Shown here: positions 1 through 9,210 of the stretch, piece after piece
How the letters are laid out: the number at the start of each line of letters is the position of its first letter
Numbering within the stretch: the stretch's first letter is position 1
Program-made: the position numbers and the translations under genes
NCBI GenBank assembly: GCA_903885505.1
Contig: CAISIU010000018.1
Coordinates: 1 to 45,046, forward strand
Origin: an uncultured Actinomycetes bacterium
Lineage (GTDB): Bacteria > Actinomycetota > Acidimicrobiia > Acidimicrobiales > RAAP-2
Reading direction: 5' to 3'
Length of the DNA: 45,046 nucleotides
The notes under the pieces: generated by a model
Told to the model about the DNA's origin: nothing
Database searches by the model: none
What the model saw: only the letters and a program-made list of their open reading frames with translations

Positions 1-1
1 G

Positions 2-1102
2 GCCGTGGGCGCAGTGACGGCTCTCGCCCTTCTGGCCTACCCGTTGTGGATCATGTTCGCCGGTCCGTGGCACGTGGTCGGCAAGCCTCACGAGTTTCTG
101 GGCGATTTTCACGCCGACGCATTGGCCTTCGTCGTGGCACCCGGGACGTTCAACGGATCGCTTCTGGGAATGAGTGGCGTCGTCAATTCGCTGCGCATCA
201 CACCGTGGGAAAATGGCGTCTACATTGGACCCCTCCTTTTGGTCCTCGTGGCAAGCTGGTGGTGGCGCCGACACTCCCGCGTGGCGTGGTGGCTCGGAAT
301 CAGCGGGCTCGCAATCGCCAGTCTGGTGTTGGGCGCGCACCTGTCCGTTGCCGGACACCAAACTTCACTCCCGCTCCCGATGGCGTTCTTGCAACACTTG
401 CCACTGGGCTCCAGCGTGATCCCCGCGCGCTTCATGAGCTTCCTGTGGCTGCTGGTGGCGGTGGCGGTTGGCCTCATCATCAACGAACTCCTTGCCACTG
501 ATCACGGTCGAGTCGCGATGGACTCACCTCGCACCGTGGTGGCTTGGGGGGCGATAGTCCTCGGACTGTTCTTCGTGGCGCCGTCGGCGATGAATGGCCG
601 CTGGACGCCCCCTCATCAAGCGGCGCTGACATCGTCACGTTTCGCCGCGCTGGTTCCAAGCGGCTCAGTGGTGCTGACCTATCCCTACGCGAGTGCGATT
701 AACAGTGAGGCCATGACAGACCTGGCGCTCGCCGCCAACCGATACCGGCTCATTGGGGGACGAGCAATGGTGCCGAGCCCCGGCACCGGAAAGAGCCAGA
801 GCATTGAACCGCTGGCACCGTTGGGCATCTTTAACACTTTCCTGCACGCCCAATTCTCGGACGCCGAATTGGCCTTCGCTCAGTTAGCGCTCAACCAACC
901 CGTGGGAACAGCTGATACCGACACTCAATTCCATGCCGATCTCGCAGACTTCATCTCGCGCTATCACGTCAACGCCGTGGTCGTGACGCCGAGTGGTCCA
1001 GGTGCGAGTCATATCCGAGTACTGCTCACGTCCACCCTCGGCGCACCGCAGCGCGTGGGCCGCGTATGGGTATGGGTCGTTCGACCGTCGTCCATTCACT
1101 AG
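2..1102 (+). CDS. Polytopic membrane protein, GT-C-like, C-terminal part (5' truncated)
   Basis: The frame is open from the first bases of the window, so the true start lies upstream. The visible ~366 residues hold about four or five hydrophobic segments: near the start, around residues 73-87, 95-116, 142-162 and 178-196. A ~150-residue soluble C-terminal part follows. A P-x-R-F motif just before the fourth segment and the G-P-W-H loop after the first recall large GT-C-type or YfhO-like membrane glycosyltransferases. That resemblance is from memory of the family and no catalytic motif is visible in this part. The product is therefore an integral membrane protein, possibly acting on lipid-linked sugars. 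The next gene starts 42 nt downstream. Confidence 0.6.
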   Translation, partial: AVGAVTALALLAYPLWIMFAGPWHVVGKPHEFLGDFHADALAFVVAPGTFNGSLLGMSGVVNSLRITPWENGVYIGPLLLVLVASWWWRRHSRVAWWLGISGLAIASLVLGAHLSVAGHQTSLPLPMAFLQHLPLGSSVIPARFMSFLWLLVAVAVGLIINELLATDHGRVAMDSPRTVVAWGAIVLGLFFVAPSAMNGRWTPPHQAALTSSRFAALVPSGSVVLTYPYASAINSEAMTDLALAANRYRLIGGRAMVPSPGTGKSQSIEPLAPLGIFNTFLHAQFSDAELAFAQLALNQPVGTADTDTQFHADLADFISRYHVNAVVVTPSGPGASHIRVLLTSTLGAPQRVGRVWVWVVRPSSIH

Positions 1103-1144
1103 CCCGATAGTCACGGTCTTCTAAGGTGTTTGCGGAGGTGCCGC

Positions 1145-2449
1145 ATGGCCTGGGATTTTCATACCGAACCGGAATTTGAAGAGCAGCTGGAGTGGATGCG
1201 TGAGTTCGTCCGCACCGAAATCTTCCCCATCGAGACCCTGAAATTGGGTTATGACGATGTCTTGACCGTCATAAAGCCGCTGCAAGAAGAAGTGAAGAAG
1301 CGCGGCCTCTGGGCGGCGCACTTACCTCCGGAACTCGGTGGCATGGGCTTTGGTCAAGTGCGCCTGGGACTGATGCACGAGATATTGGGCCAGAGTCCTT
1401 ACGGGCCGCTGGTCTTCGGTAATAACGCCCCGGACTCGGGAAATGCGGAGCTCCTCGCCGTCGGCATGGAACTCACCGGACGTCACGACATTCGCGAGCG
1501 TTGGCTGCAGCCCCTGCTCGACGGAACGATGCGCTCGGGCTTTTCCATGACCGAACCGAACACGGCGGGCAGCGACCCGCGTCTTCTCTCCACCCGTGCG
1601 GTGAAGGACGGCGACGAGTGGGTCATCAACGGTCGTAAGTGGTACACGACGAACGGGTCGGTCGCGGACATCTTGGTCGTGATGGCGGTCACCAACCCTG
1701 ACGTGCACCCCTATCAAGGCAGTTCCATGTTCGTGGTGCCCGTCACGACGCCGGGCGTCACCATTTTGCGTGACGTGGGCGCCATGGACGACCCCGACGT
1801 CACTTACGGGCGCTTTGGCAACCACGCCGAGATTCTCTACGAGGACGTTCGCATTCCCGCCGATCACCTGATCGGACCTGAGGGCGCGGGCTTTCAGCTA
1901 GCTCAGGCTCGTCTCGGACCGGGACGCATCCACCACTGCATGCGGTGGTTGGGTCAAAGTCAGCGTGCCTTCGACATGATGTGCGAGCGCGCCCTGTCGC
2001 GTTACACCCACGGCTCGCTACTCGCCGAGAAGCAAACCATTCAGAACTGGATCGCGGACTCGATGGCCGAGATGCACGCGGCTCGATTGATGACGCTGCA
2101 CGCGGCGTGGAAGATGGACCAAGTGGGGGCGTCGGCAGCCCGCGTGGAAATCGCCATGATCAAGTACTACGGCGCGCAGGTGCTCTACAACGTCATTGAC
2201 CGTGCTTTGCAGACCTACGGTTCGCTGGGGTACTCGGCTGACATGCCACTGGAAGCGATGTATCGCGCCGCACGAGCCGCACGCATCTATGACGGTCCCG
2301 ATGAGGTGCACCGTCAGACGGTGGCGCGACACGCTCTGCGCAATTACAGCGCGTCGGAGATTCCCACGCAGCACATTCCGACCCGACAGGCTGCGGCACG
2401 CGAGAAGTTCGCCGACATGCTCGAATTCCTCGAGGCGGATCAGGCCTAG
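1145..2449 (+). CDS. Acyl-CoA dehydrogenase, ACAD10/11-like
   Basis: A 434-residue flavoprotein expected to oxidise an acyl-CoA thioester to the 2-enoyl-CoA, passing electrons to ETF. The central FAD/substrate motif (G-F-S-M-T-E-P near residue 135) and the C-terminal R-I-Y-D-G-P-D-E-V-H motif are clear. The last one has Asp where medium-chain enzymes carry the catalytic Glu, as in the ACAD10/11 and related bacterial branch. I chose ATG 1145 because GGAGGTG lies 4 nt before it; an in-frame TTG at 1130 has no such site. A TAAGGT box at 1122-1127 is a likely -10. The gene converges with the LLM oxidoreductase, with no gap. Substrate is unknown. Confidence 0.93.
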   Translation: MAWDFHTEPEFEEQLEWMREFVRTEIFPIETLKLGYDDVLTVIKPLQEEVKKRGLWAAHLPPELGGMGFGQVRLGLMHEILGQSPYGPLVFGNNAPDSGNAELLAVGMELTGRHDIRERWLQPLLDGTMRSGFSMTEPNTAGSDPRLLSTRAVKDGDEWVINGRKWYTTNGSVADILVVMAVTNPDVHPYQGSSMFVVPVTTPGVTILRDVGAMDDPDVTYGRFGNHAEILYEDVRIPADHLIGPEGAGFQLAQARLGPGRIHHCMRWLGQSQRAFDMMCERALSRYTHGSLLAEKQTIQNWIADSMAEMHAARLMTLHAAWKMDQVGASAARVEIAMIKYYGAQVLYNVIDRALQTYGSLGYSADMPLEAMYRAARAARIYDGPDEVHRQTVARHALRNYSASEIPTQHIPTRQAAAREKFADMLEFLEADQA

Positions 2450-2450
2450 A

Positions 2451-3404
2451 TCAACGAGGGGCGAGTCCCTCGACGACTTCGTCGAGGGACTGGTTCACGG
2501 GAATCACGGCCAGCGCAGGGATTTGCACGCCCGCGTCGACGTATCGCGCGACGTGCTCGCGGCACTGCTCGAACGACCCGTGAATGATGATGTCGTCGAT
2601 CACCGAGTCGGGGATGACTTCGTTCGCCAACTTGCGGTCTCCCACCGCCCAGGCATCCCACATGGGCTGCAGCAGTTCTCCTCGACCGAGCCAGCGGTGA
2701 AATTCGGCGTAGGTGGGAACGGTGAGGTAGCTGCTGATCATGCGGCGTGCGATCCAGCGTGCGGTATCGGCATCGGTGGTGGGGATAACAAAAAGTCGCG
2801 CCGCAATCGTTGCTCCGTCGCCCACTTCGGCCACGCAACGCGCCACGTCGTCGGCACCCAGCCAGTTCAAGATGGCGCCATCACCTTCTTTGCCGGCGAG
2901 ACGAAGCATGGCCGGTCGAAGGGCGCCGACGAGTATCGGCGGCTTCACGGCGACGGGTCGGCTGAGCTTGAAGCCGCGGATGGTGAACGTTTCGAACTCC
3001 TCATCGATTTTCTCGCCGGCGAGGGCGCGCTGCAAGAAGCGCGTGACGTCTCGTGTGCGCTGATAGGGCTGCGAGTACTCGATACCGTTCCACTTCTGCA
3101 CCACGGGCATCGATGAGGCACCGATTCCCATCGTGAAGCGACCCGGCGCAGCTTCCGCCATGGCGGCGATGCTCATGGCGAGTAGTCCGGGCCCGCGGGT
3201 GTACACCGGGGTCACGGCGATGCCCAGGTGCAGGCGCGATTCCCACGCCGCCGCGAGTGCGAGGGGAGTGAAGCCGTCCGCACCATCGACTTCTGACGAC
3301 CAGACATCGGTGTATCCGAGGTCAGCGAGTCGGGTAAACCACTCACGGTGCTCCGCCAGGGTGACGCCGTCGAAGGGAACGGTAATGCCGTAACGAGATT
3401 CCAT
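2451..3404 (-). CDS. LLM-class (luciferase-like) oxidoreductase, probably F420-dependent
   Basis: A 317-residue TIM-barrel protein of the bacterial luciferase-like superfamily. Typical features are the N-terminal strand (Y-G-I-T-V-P), the W-S-S-E-V-D-G segment, L-G-I-A-V-T-P-V and the R-F-T-M-G-I-G turn near residue 90, followed by P-I-L-V-G-A-L in the second half. Many actinobacterial members use coenzyme F420 to oxidise or reduce small molecules; F420 use here is inferred from family and host, and the substrate is unknown. The start is ATG at 3404. A GATACT box 7 nt before it suggests an own leaderless promoter, although the gene is only 27 nt downstream of ppk2. Confidence 0.85.
   Translation of the reverse strand: MESRYGITVPFDGVTLAEHREWFTRLADLGYTDVWSSEVDGADGFTPLALAAAWESRLHLGIAVTPVYTRGPGLLAMSIAAMAEAAPGRFTMGIGASSMPVVQKWNGIEYSQPYQRTRDVTRFLQRALAGEKIDEEFETFTIRGFKLSRPVAVKPPILVGALRPAMLRLAGKEGDGAILNWLGADDVARCVAEVGDGATIAARLFVIPTTDADTARWIARRMISSYLTVPTYAEFHRWLGRGELLQPMWDAWAVGDRKLANEVIPDSVIDDIIIHGSFEQCREHVARYVDAGVQIPALAVIPVNQSLDEVVEGLAPR
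2464..2491. terminator. Perfect 13-bp hairpin between convergent genes
   Basis: AGTCCCTCGACGA and its exact complement are separated by only CT. The hairpin begins 14 nt after the acyl-CoA dehydrogenase stop and lies inside the last codons of the convergent LLM gene. It could end transcription of the plus-strand gene. There is no T-run, so a classic intrinsic terminator is not shown. Confidence 0.4.
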
Positions 3405-3431
3405 GCCCGCCAGTATCGCCGACGGTCGTGG

Positions 3432-4223
3432 CTAAGAGTCGGACTCGAGGTAGTCGTCGCCGTGCGAGGCGGGAACGGGCAGCCCTTGCCGTTTGAGACC
3501 GCGCTCAATCTCGACAATGACGGCACGTAGCGCCTGAAGACGTCCCGAACGCTTGTGGTCGCCGTTGACGAGATGCCAGGGCGCATCGGGAGCATCCGTC
3601 AGCGCCAACATGTCCTCCACGGCGGCTTCGTAGGCGCTGCGCTTCTTGCGATTACGCCAGTCCTCGTCGGTGAGTTTCCACTGCTTGAGGGGGTCGGCGG
3701 CCCGGTCGTTAAAACGTTCCAACTGCACATCGTCCGAGACGTTCATCCAAATCTTGATGAGAATCTGGCCGTCATCGGTGAGACTTCGCTCGAAGTTCAC
3801 GATCTCCCGCGCGCTGCGAATGACGTCATCGGCGGTGATGAGCTTTTCCACTCGCTCGACGAGAAGTCGTCCGTACCACGAGCGGTCGTAAATCGTCATG
3901 TCACCCGTGCCCGGCAAGTCCGCCTGGAAGCGCCATAAGAAGTGGTGACGCAGCTCTCGCGGTGTCGGCGCGGAAATGGGCACGACGCGCACGAGGCGAG
4001 GGTCCAGAGCTTCGGTGACGCGACGAATCGCCCCTCCCTTGCCCGCCGCATCGAAACCCTCGAAAACCACGGTGATGGCGGGACCGCGTTCGGCCCCATC
4101 GACCAAGCCCGCCGTCGCGAGGCGGAGGTGGGCGAGATGGCGCTGCAAGTGAGCGAGCTCAACCTCGTAGTCCTCGGCAGAAATGCTCTCCGCGGGGGCG
4201 AGCTCGGTCAGGCTACGGGCCAT
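3432..4223 (-). CDS. ppk2: Polyphosphate kinase 2 family protein
   Basis: A 263-residue P-loop kinase that moves phosphate between polyphosphate and nucleotides in the cytoplasm. The Walker A motif G-F-D-A-A-G-K-G-G is at residues 56-64 and the PPK2 signature D-R-S-W-Y-G-R at 113-119. R-F-xx-R/K-like and lid residues follow (E-R-F-N-D-R, K-Q-W-K-L-T). Length fits single-domain PPK2. The start is ATG 4223, only 2 nt after the TAA of the large surface-protein gene, so translation is probably coupled. An in-frame upward extension would run into that gene and lacks PPK2 similarity. Whether it makes ATP/GTP or polyphosphate cannot be read from the sequence. Confidence 0.9.
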   Translation of the reverse strand: MARSLTELAPAESISAEDYEVELAHLQRHLAHLRLATAGLVDGAERGPAITVVFEGFDAAGKGGAIRRVTEALDPRLVRVVPISAPTPRELRHHFLWRFQADLPGTGDMTIYDRSWYGRLLVERVEKLITADDVIRSAREIVNFERSLTDDGQILIKIWMNVSDDVQLERFNDRAADPLKQWKLTDEDWRNRKKRSAYEAAVEDMLALTDAPDAPWHLVNGDHKRSGRLQALRAVIVEIERGLKRQGLPVPASHGDDYLESDS

Positions 4224-4225
4224 GG

Positions 4226-7200
4226 TTAGTTCAGCGAGAAGCTGCCACGGTGACGACCGCGACGGCGACGCTGGGCCCACAGCACGACACCGAGGCCAGT
4301 GACTACCAAGGTGGAGCCAATCGCGAGGTCCCAGTTGATGTAGATACCAGTGACGGGGAGCGGAGCGGAGACCAGCCACACTTCGGGCGTCAGGCCTGGG
4401 TCGGTGGCCGCAGGGCCACTGTTGGTCGTCGACGTCAGGGTCTCGTTGAAGGTGTAACAACCCTCGGCGCTCACCGTGGTGGCGGGAGTGGCGTAGTCGC
4501 CATCACCGGTAATCGTGAGACTGCCGGTGGCGACCTGCGCGGCCCCCGTCCAGTTCAGGTTGGCGCAGCTGCCGTTCACGGCGGGAATCGGACCGTACAT
4601 CGTCCACTGCAAGGTGGCCGGGCTGTCCGAGGTGATGGACGATCCCGAAACCGTGATGTTGTCACGTAGCGCCCACGCACTGTCGTGCTGAGTGGCCACG
4701 CCCGACACCTGCGTCACGATGGACGGTGCGGTCGGTGAAATCAAAATGGTTTCTGCGTCTTGGCCCACGGCGCTCGTTACGTCACCGTTGAATCCGGTCA
4801 CGGTGGCTGTCTCGGCGAAGCTGTAGCAACCCGTTGAGGCGGCCGTGATGTCGCCAGTAGTGGCTTGGTTGGTGGTCGTCAGATTTCCCGATGAAACCAC
4901 GGGTGCGCCCGTCCAGTCCAGTCCGGAGCAGGTGCCCGATGAGTTGGGCGTTAGCGGCCCGTAGAGCGTCCAGGAGATGGCGGCGCTCGCCCCGCCATTA
5001 CCGGTGACCGTGATCTCGTCGGTGATCTTTGAACCGGCGTGCGAACCGCTGCTCGACGCCTGTGTCGTCACGCTGGGATTCAGGGGAACGGTGATGCCCA
5101 CTTTCGGCGGTTCGGCTGGCAGGGGAGTGGCGGACGGGTGACTGACATCCGCTGCGTTGACTGCCGCGGAGTTCCATGCAATTTTGCCGATGCCCGACAG
5201 GGGAGTAGTTACCTGGAAGCCCACCGAGAAGGTGGTGCCCGGCAGGTAGTTCGCCGAGGCAAAAAAGCGAAGTGCCGTAACCGTCGTGGGGTCTGACGGC
5301 AACGAGCTGCTCCAGTCGTCCACGCAACCGGGATTCACGGCGAATACTTCGCTGCGACAGGGATTGGTGGATTGCGAGTAGTGAACCGTGATGCCACTCG
5401 GCAATTGCGTAATCGACGCGAAGAGGGGGACGAACTCGGTCGAGCGATTCACATTCGACTGTCCACCGGAGACTCCGGTGTCACCGAGGTAGGGGAGGAT
5501 GTCGTAAATCACGACGTTGTTCAAGGTGTCGGTACCCGTGTTCGCAAATTGCAGAACGTAGCGACCCCATCCATCGACCGATGCCTGTGCGACACCGAGG
5601 GCGCCCTTGGCCACCGCGTCTTGATCACCTTGGACGGTCTTGGTCAAGGTGAACGCGGCACCACCCGTCGTAATGGCAAGTGAGGCAGTGGCCTGGCAGT
5701 AGCCCTCTGAGGTTTTCCCATCTCCCGCAAAGTCCGCACTGTTGTCGGCGAGGAATTGAGCGGTCGACAGGCCACCTTGAGTCTGGCCCGGAGTGGTGCA
5801 GGCGTTGTTGATCTGGCCAGGGTAGAGGCCCTTCAAAATGATTTGCGCGTTGTTCACGTACACACCGGTATTAACCGGCGTGGAGATGAGGAAGTAGTTC
5901 GCGGGGAAGCTGATGTCAAAGGCGCCCGGCGAGAAGTTGGATGCGGGGATGGTGACGCGAATCATGTTGCGACCCGATCCCGCGTAGTTCGTGAGGTACG
6001 TCGCCATGGCGGTGGTGGTGGTGGTGCGTTGGGCGCCACCTTGTACCAAGGTCACCGTGACCGACGAGGTGGGGTTGGTCCAGGACATGCCGGTAGGAAG
6101 TAGGTCGGCGACGACAACGTCATTAGAGAGACCGGTGAGAGGAATCTTGATTTGACCCGCGAGGGTCATGGCGGTGGAGCCGTTCGGGCCACCACCAGTG
6201 GTGCCGAAGGACTTAGAAATACCGAGCTGCGGCTGGTTCGGAACCGTGGTTAGGTAGTTGTAGTCGGCACCCTGATCGCTCTCGACACCGTTGAGGTAGG
6301 TGGTGGCGTAGCAAATGTTCTTGATGGTGTTGATGCCCTGATTGACATTGTTCAGCGAGGCATCGACGTAGCCCCACACGGTCAAGATGATTTGCTTGCT
6401 CATCATGTGCGTCGTGGGCGGCAAAATGACGGTCGCGACTTTGGCGCCGGCGGGAACGACGAAGTAACCGAAGGTGGCGGCAGGGGTGTAGAGCGCGGCG
6501 GCATTGATGATGCTGCCGTCGGTCAGCACGAGCTCGGGGCGCCAGCCGGCGTTATAGGCCGCCAAGACGCCCTGGGTCCCCACCAGACTCGTGGCGCTGA
6601 CGCCGAACACTTGGAGGTGAAAGGCGGGGTTAGCGCAAACGCCACCGGAAGCCATCGAGGTGTAGACGTTGCCCAGAGGATTGGCCAAGCAGGGCATGGG
6701 GTCTTCCATCTTGGTTTGGTACTGGCCCACGATGCCGAAGTTGATCGTCGTTTGGTACGAACCCGCGGCGTAGCCCGGGCGGAACAGGGGCGTGGCCGCA
6801 ATCGGCATCCAGTTACCGGAATACGTACCGATGTACTGGTTGCCAGTGGTGATACCCGATTGGGCGAGAGGCCCCATCGACAGCTTGGTCACCGTGGCAT
6901 AACCCGGGAAGGGGGTGACGGGTGGCTTGGCGACAAACTGCAAGAAAGTGTTGGCCGTCGCGGTCGAGGTCACGCCCGACGAGTTGGTGGCGTCGAGGCC
7001 GGTCACCGAGAAAGAGCTCTGCACGGCGATGGTGGAGTAGGGCACCGTCGGTGGCGAGGTCATGTTGACGGTGAAGGCGTTCGGCCCCGTGGCACCCGTG
7101 CTGCAGCCCTTCGGCATGGCGGCGAGATTATTGCTCGAGAAAGTCCACGTCACGGTGCGAGTGCCCGCGTTGTAACTGCCCGACGGCGAACTGCTCACGT

Positions 7201-7885
7201 AGGTCATCTGGGTCGGTAGGAGGCTGGTAAGCGTTGCCGTTTGCCCATCCAGAAGTCCGGCATTACCGCTTTGGCAGGTAGCCGTAATCACGACGGACAC
7301 TGACGAGTTCGGAGTGTAGGTCTGACCACCATCGGCGGTGGTTGACGACAAGCCCACAATGGGGGCGGCGGTGACGGTGGATTGCGCCGGGGTCGGGCTC
7401 GTTACTTGCCCAATGGCCGTGCCGGTGAGGGTCGGACGGACGCTGAAGGTGGTGTTGTTCGACGTCAGGAAGTTCGGAGGTGTGATGACGAGGTTGATAG
7501 AGCCGGAGTAACCGCCCACGAATGACGTCGAATTAATTCCCATGACCAAGTTGTTGCCCGAGATGGTGGGTCCACTGGTCAAAATGGATCCATCGCCGCT
7601 CGTCGCGGCATATTTCCAACTGGCGCTAGTCATTGACGGCGTCGTGGTCGTATTGAGCGGAATAGTGAGGGTCAAATTGGGGCCGCACTGCGCACCCAGT
7701 GTTCCCTGGCAGGAAAGGGCAATGTGATACGTCTGGGCGAGTCCCGAGGCGTGCGATTGCGTGGCGGGCGAAATAGTGAGGAGGGCGGTTTGGCCCGAGG
7801 CACCGGCCATCGAGGTGGGGGCAATTAATCCCACTGCGGCGATCGCGCTTGCCGCAAGAATTCGCATGACATTCTTGACCGACAT
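4226..7885 (-). CDS. Large secreted cell-wall-anchored surface protein (LPVTG)
   Basis: A 1,219-residue exported protein. ATG 7885 follows AGGAG with 5 nt spacing and opens a signal peptide (basic start, hydrophobic core, A-G-A-S region near residue 30). An in-frame TTG 24 nt upstream lacks a ribosome site. The body is Thr/Ser/Asn-rich with predicted beta-sandwich repeats of DUF11-like type. Two related ~100-residue repeats near the C-terminus share W-T-x-Y-G-P, a Cys, W-T-G-A and G-C-Y-x-F. The C-terminus has LPVTG at residues 1176-1180, a hydrophobic span and an R-R-R-R-G-R-H-R tail, which is the sortase sorting signal. No sortase lies in the window. It sits between the YVTN protein and ppk2. 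Adhesin or S-layer-like roles are guesses. Confidence 0.88.
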   Translation of the reverse strand: MSVKNVMRILAASAIAAVGLIAPTSMAGASGQTALLTISPATQSHASGLAQTYHIALSCQGTLGAQCGPNLTLTIPLNTTTTPSMTSASWKYAATSGDGSILTSGPTISGNNLVMGINSTSFVGGYSGSINLVITPPNFLTSNNTTFSVRPTLTGTAIGQVTSPTPAQSTVTAAPIVGLSSTTADGGQTYTPNSSVSVVITATCQSGNAGLLDGQTATLTSLLPTQMTYVSSSPSGSYNAGTRTVTWTFSSNNLAAMPKGCSTGATGPNAFTVNMTSPPTVPYSTIAVQSSFSVTGLDATNSSGVTSTATANTFLQFVAKPPVTPFPGYATVTKLSMGPLAQSGITTGNQYIGTYSGNWMPIAATPLFRPGYAAGSYQTTINFGIVGQYQTKMEDPMPCLANPLGNVYTSMASGGVCANPAFHLQVFGVSATSLVGTQGVLAAYNAGWRPELVLTDGSIINAAALYTPAATFGYFVVPAGAKVATVILPPTTHMMSKQIILTVWGYVDASLNNVNQGINTIKNICYATTYLNGVESDQGADYNYLTTVPNQPQLGISKSFGTTGGGPNGSTAMTLAGQIKIPLTGLSNDVVVADLLPTGMSWTNPTSSVTVTLVQGGAQRTTTTTAMATYLTNYAGSGRNMIRVTIPASNFSPGAFDISFPANYFLISTPVNTGVYVNNAQIILKGLYPGQINNACTTPGQTQGGLSTAQFLADNSADFAGDGKTSEGYCQATASLAITTGGAAFTLTKTVQGDQDAVAKGALGVAQASVDGWGRYVLQFANTGTDTLNNVVIYDILPYLGDTGVSGGQSNVNRSTEFVPLFASITQLPSGITVHYSQSTNPCRSEVFAVNPGCVDDWSSSLPSDPTTVTALRFFASANYLPGTTFSVGFQVTTPLSGIGKIAWNSAAVNAADVSHPSATPLPAEPPKVGITVPLNPSVTTQASSSGSHAGSKITDEITVTGNGGASAAISWTLYGPLTPNSSGTCSGLDWTGAPVVSSGNLTTTNQATTGDITAASTGCYSFAETATVTGFNGDVTSAVGQDAETILISPTAPSIVTQVSGVATQHDSAWALRDNITVSGSSITSDSPATLQWTMYGPIPAVNGSCANLNWTGAAQVATGSLTITGDGDYATPATTVSAEGCYTFNETLTSTTNSGPAATDPGLTPEVWLVSAPLPVTGIYINWDLAIGSTLVVTGLGVVLWAQRRRRGRHRGSFSLN

Positions 7886-7965
7886 ATAACTCCTGATAAG
7901 GGTGGACAATTAGTTCACGATTTCCTGCAGAAGCCTATACCGAGAGCGAAATATCGCCCGGAGGC

Positions 7966-9201
7966 TTACGGAAGGGTGTTGTACACCATCAATTCGCCCG
8001 TATATACCGCCACCCAGACTCGCCCCGTGAGTCCGTCGTAGGCAATGCCGACCGGGTGCGTTCCGGTGCGGACATTTTGGATAATTTTCATGTCTGACGC
8101 CCGCAGCATGGTCATGGTGTTGGAGAAGTAGTTCACCACGTACAAGGTCGTGCCGTCGGTGGAGATGGCGAGGGATCGGCATTCTTGGCCCGTGTGGACC
8201 ACCTTGACGACGTGTCCGGTGGCGCGATCAACCTTCACGACGTCGCCCGGCGCGTTCAAGGTGGCGTAGATATAGCGACCATTGACGGGGTCGATGACGA
8301 CGTGACGCACGTTGCTGCCGACGTACCAGGCCCCGAGCAACTTGGCTTTCGGCAAGTTGACGACGTCAAGAACATTGCTACCCATCACCGCCACATAGGC
8401 CACTTGTGAATCGGGGCTGATGGCGATCCCGCGGGGGTAGCCACCAGTCGCCGGGACGATGCCGGTCACCACCCCCGTCTGGGCGTTGATGATGTAGACG
8501 TTCCATGAACACCACTGAGTCACGACGACGGTCTTGCCGTCTGGCGAGACGGCGATGTACTTCGGGACGACTCCCACCTGCACCACCTTGTCGATGGTGA
8601 GGGTGGCGATGTTGATGCGATAGATGAAACTCGGCGTGTTGCCGGCGGCGCGTGCGGAGCCCGGAGTGCAGGTGTCGGCCCCTTCCGGTCCGTGACCCGC
8701 GCCGTACATCGAGTAGTTGGTGACCCAGTAGGACTTTCCGTCGGGGCTCATTGCTCCTTCGACGGGGGCGCCGTGCGAGAGCCCGGGATGACCACCGATG
8801 CCGAAGTGCGACAGCACCACGCCGTCGCTGATGGTCTTCTTTAAGACGCCGGCCGAGCTGTACACCGTGATCGTGTGGCGGTACATCATGTTGTTGGCGA
8901 ACAACAATCCGGTGTTGCTGGAGACCACCGATTTCGGGCTAATGAATCCACCAATGACTTTGTAGAGCACGAGGTGGCGCGTGTCGGCCGGCGGCCCCGG
9001 AGGGGTGACGCGAGAAAGTGGCACGCCACGTCGAACGGTGGTCGTGGTGACATCGGTCGATGAGGTGCTCGAGGTGACCGTGGTAGTCGTGGCCGCACCA
9101 CTGTGGACATTGCGCGCGTAGAGAAATCCACCCGTCGCCAGGGCAACGACCGCGATAAAGGCAACAAGTTGCGTCAGGCGAGAAGGGGTGCGAGGGGCCA
9201 T
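7966..9201 (-). CDS. Membrane-anchored YVTN-type beta-propeller protein
   Basis: A 411-residue protein with an N-terminal membrane anchor (about residues 11-29), a Thr/Ser/Val-rich linker (about 36-57), then a propeller domain expected to lie outside the cell. At least five blades repeat the pattern x-V-G-x-x-P-x-x-I-A-V/I-S-P-D-G-x-x-x-Y-V, for example around I-A-V-S-P-D-G-K and I-A-I-S-P-D-S. YVTN/NHL-like propellers usually bind other proteins or glycans; no enzyme motif is seen. The gene starts 9 nt after the stop of the crotonase gene and is followed by an 80-nt gap before the surface protein, which may contain a separate promoter. Confidence 0.8.
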   Translation of the reverse strand: MAPRTPSRLTQLVAFIAVVALATGGFLYARNVHSGAATTTTVTSSTSSTDVTTTTVRRGVPLSRVTPPGPPADTRHLVLYKVIGGFISPKSVVSSNTGLLFANNMMYRHTITVYSSAGVLKKTISDGVVLSHFGIGGHPGLSHGAPVEGAMSPDGKSYWVTNYSMYGAGHGPEGADTCTPGSARAAGNTPSFIYRINIATLTIDKVVQVGVVPKYIAVSPDGKTVVVTQWCSWNVYIINAQTGVVTGIVPATGGYPRGIAISPDSQVAYVAVMGSNVLDVVNLPKAKLLGAWYVGSNVRHVVIDPVNGRYIYATLNAPGDVVKVDRATGHVVKVVHTGQECRSLAISTDGTTLYVVNYFSNTMTMLRASDMKIIQNVRTGTHPVGIAYDGLTGRVWVAVYTGELMVYNTLP

Positions 9202-9210
9202 GGCCCCACG

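Noticed and set aside
6392-7219. 275-codon plus-strand open frame inside the large surface-protein gene
   Set aside because: It is Gly/Arg/His-rich, has no domain, and lies antisense to a well-supported gene; it is a compositional shadow.
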